Assembly: GCA_016208665.1 (NCBI GenBank)
Contig: JACQXT010000187.1
Span: 1-7,367 of the forward strand
Reading direction: 5' to 3'
Source of the DNA: Chitinivibrionia bacterium
GTDB taxonomy: Bacteria; Krumholzibacteriota; Krumholzibacteriia; WVZY01
DNA: 7,367 nucleotides
Shown here in pieces: positions 5,922 through 7,367 of this stretch; position 1 is the stretch's first letter, and each line of letters begins with the position of its first letter. Below the pieces are notes generated by a model. That model saw nothing but the letters and a program-made list of their open reading frames with translations, ran no database searches and was not told the origin of the DNA. A program made the position numbers and the translations under genes.

Positions 5922-7232
5922 ATGATCAAGATCAGCATGATCGGCACGGGCTATGTCGGGCTGGTTTCCGGCGCGTGCCTGGCCGACTTCGGCAACAACG
6001 TATTCTGCATCGATATCGATAGGAAACGCATCGACGCGCTCACGAAGGGCGAGATTCCGATCTACGAGCCGGGGATCGAACACGTCGTCGAACGCAACGT
6101 CAGGAGCGGAAGACTCCATTTCATGACCGACCTCGAGGAGGCCGTCACCAAGTCCGACGTGGTCTTCATCGCCGTCGGCACGCCTCCCCGGCCGGACGGC
6201 AGCACCGATCTCACGCAGGCGTTCAACGCGGCGGAGCAGCTCGCTTCCTGCCTCAACGGATACAAGGTCATCGTCCAGAAGAGCACGGTGCCGGTCGGAA
6301 CCACGAGGAAGATGGCGGAGAGGATAAGGGAAAAGGCGGGATCCGGCGCGCAGTTCGACATCGTTTCCAATCCGGAATTCCTGAGGGAAGGATCGGCGAT
6401 CGAGGATTTTCTCCGTCCCAACCGGGTCGTCATCGGGGTCGAATCGGAGCGCGCCGAGGCGGTCATGAAGAAGATCTACCGGCCGCTCTACCTGCTCGAG
6501 ACGCCGGTCGTGATCACCACGCTGGAAACCGCCGAGCTCATCAAGTACGCCAGCAACGCGTTTCTCGCGACGAAGATATCGTTCATCAACGAGATCGCGG
6601 CCATCTGCGACCTGGTCGGCGCGCGCGTGGACGACGTCGCGAAAGGCATGGGGCTCGATCAACGCATCGGGGCAAAATTCCTGCACGCGGGCCTCGGCTA
6701 CGGGGGATCGTGCCTGCCCAAGGACGTCACGTCCCTCATTCACGTCGCGGCCTCGAACAAGTACGATCCGAAGATCATCCGCGCGGCCCACGAGGTGAAC
6801 CGCTCCATGGTCGGCCGGGCGGTCGAAAAGGTTAGAGCCGAAATCGATCCGGTCGCCGGGAAGCGCATCGGCGTGCTCGGGCTGTCCTTCAAACCCAACA
6901 CGGACGATATCAGGGAGGCGCCTGCGATCGCGCTGATCGAGACGCTCCTGGCGATGAACGCGAAGGTGAAGGTGTTCGATCCGGTCGCCATGGACAACTT
7001 CAGGCAGCTCGGGCATACGGTGGAGTATTGCACCAACGCGTACGACGCCGCCGAAGATTGCCACGCCCTGATGCTGCTCACCGAATGGAACGAATTCCGG
7101 GAACTGGATTTCGAGCGGCTCAAGCGCCTGATGGCCGAGCCGGTGCTCATCGACTGCCGGAACGTGTACAAACCGAACATCGTGGAAGAACACGGATTCC
7201 GCTACCGCTCGTTCGGGCGCGGAAGCGCGTAA
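5922..7232 (+). CDS. ugd: UDP-glucose 6-dehydrogenase
   Basis: This full-length cytoplasmic enzyme of 436 residues oxidises UDP-glucose twice with NAD+ to UDP-glucuronate, a precursor of acidic capsule, exopolysaccharide and lipid A sugars. The N-terminal NAD domain has GTGYVG (8-13), an acidic DID at 31-33 and VGTPP at 85-89. The middle part has STVPVGTT (121-128) and NPEFLREGSA (150-159). Lys208 and Asn212 lie in IKYASNAF. The catalytic Cys264 lies in GYGGSCLPKD, with Lys267 and Asp268. The C-terminal UDP-binding domain has GLSFKPNTDDIREAP (about 325-339). GDP-mannose and UDP-N-acetylmannosamine dehydrogenases share this fold; the PEFLREGSA block and length fit UDP-glucose dehydrogenase best, though GDP-mannose remains possible because the two preceding genes use GDP-mannose. 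It starts 18 bases after the reductase stop and belongs to the same operon. Confidence 0.9.
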   Translation: MIKISMIGTGYVGLVSGACLADFGNNVFCIDIDRKRIDALTKGEIPIYEPGIEHVVERNVRSGRLHFMTDLEEAVTKSDVVFIAVGTPPRPDGSTDLTQAFNAAEQLASCLNGYKVIVQKSTVPVGTTRKMAERIREKAGSGAQFDIVSNPEFLREGSAIEDFLRPNRVVIGVESERAEAVMKKIYRPLYLLETPVVITTLETAELIKYASNAFLATKISFINEIAAICDLVGARVDDVAKGMGLDQRIGAKFLHAGLGYGGSCLPKDVTSLIHVAASNKYDPKIIRAAHEVNRSMVGRAVEKVRAEIDPVAGKRIGVLGLSFKPNTDDIREAPAIALIETLLAMNAKVKVFDPVAMDNFRQLGHTVEYCTNAYDAAEDCHALMLLTEWNEFRELDFERLKRLMAEPVLIDCRNVYKPNIVEEHGFRYRSFGRGSA

Positions 7233-7245
7233 AGGAGCCTGAACC

Positions 7246-7367
7246 ATGATAGACGGAGTGATAGTCAAGAAGCTCAAGGTGATTCCCGACGAACGTGGTT
7301 TCCTGATGGAAATGATGCGCCGCGACGACGATTTCTTTCGGCAATTCGGCCAGATCTATCTCACGGC
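7246..7367 (+). CDS. RmlC-like epimerase-family protein (5' part only)
   Basis: Only the first 40 residues are visible before the window ends: MIDGVIVKKLKVIPDERGFL, then a MEMMRRDDDFF stretch and FGQIYLT. This matches the start of the dTDP-4-dehydrorhamnose 3,5-epimerase family of cupins, in which a conserved D.RG follows the first strand and a FGQ.Y.. strand comes next. AAAGGAG at 7231-7237 overlaps the stop codon of the preceding gene and lies eight bases before the ATG. The 13-base gap indicates the same operon. The catalytic His and Tyr would lie beyond the edge, so true epimerase, ketoisomerase and the short non-classical RmlC-like proteins cannot be told apart. Confidence 0.75.
   Translation, partial: MIDGVIVKKLKVIPDERGFLMEMMRRDDDFFRQFGQIYLT

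Noticed and set aside
4338..7277. A 979-codon open frame on the minus strand, antisense to the whole sugar operon
   Set aside because: The three sense genes are all in the same frame, and this frame is their exact codon-for-codon complement. It stays open simply because the GC-rich genes avoid TTA, CTA and TCA, and it ends precisely at a sense TCA codon (4338-4340). The sense stops read as Leu codons on this strand. The translation is low-complexity with abundant Arg, Asp, Val and His and no known domain.

Overview
The window holds two divergently transcribed blocks of genes separated by a small graveyard of broken mobile and regulatory genes. It looks bacterial: Shine-Dalgarno sequences precede tightly packed genes, secreted proteins have classical signal peptides, and insertion-sequence remnants are present. 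I cannot name the organism. The nucleotide-sugar genes and the fibronectin-III wording of the secreted protein would suit one of the deep-branching candidate phyla known mainly from metagenomes, but that is only an impression.

Left block (1-2518, minus strand, AT-richer). Two genes with a 35-base gap form a likely operon behind a near-consensus sigma-70-type promoter at 2750-2778. The first encodes a secreted protein of 340 residues that reads like a six-bladed beta-propeller. The second runs off the left edge of the window. It encodes a secreted multidomain protein with an NlpC/P60-like cysteine-peptidase domain, a fibronectin-III-like domain and the start of a further domain.

Middle (about 2815-3977). 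Three truncated genes lie end to end: an IS630-type transposase 3' part (minus) with one catalytic Asp replaced by His, an N-terminal piece of an IS1380-type transposase (plus), and a fragment of an XRE-type helix-turn-helix regulator (minus). About 260 bases without a supported gene then lead up to the right block.

Right block (3978 to the right edge, plus strand, GC-rich). This is a compact nucleotide-sugar operon: GDP-mannose 4,6-dehydratase, GDP-4-dehydro-6-deoxy-D-mannose reductase, UDP-glucose 6-dehydrogenase, and the first 40 codons of an RmlC-like (dTDP-4-dehydrorhamnose 3,5-epimerase family) protein. The first two should convert GDP-mannose to GDP-D-rhamnose, and the third should make UDP-glucuronate. 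Together they point to a surface-polysaccharide (O-antigen, capsule or exopolysaccharide) locus continuing to the right.

Base composition and codon use change sharply across the graveyard, so the left block and the sugar operon probably have different histories. I found no RNA genes, CRISPR arrays or convincing terminators. The least explained material is the pair of secreted proteins on the left.
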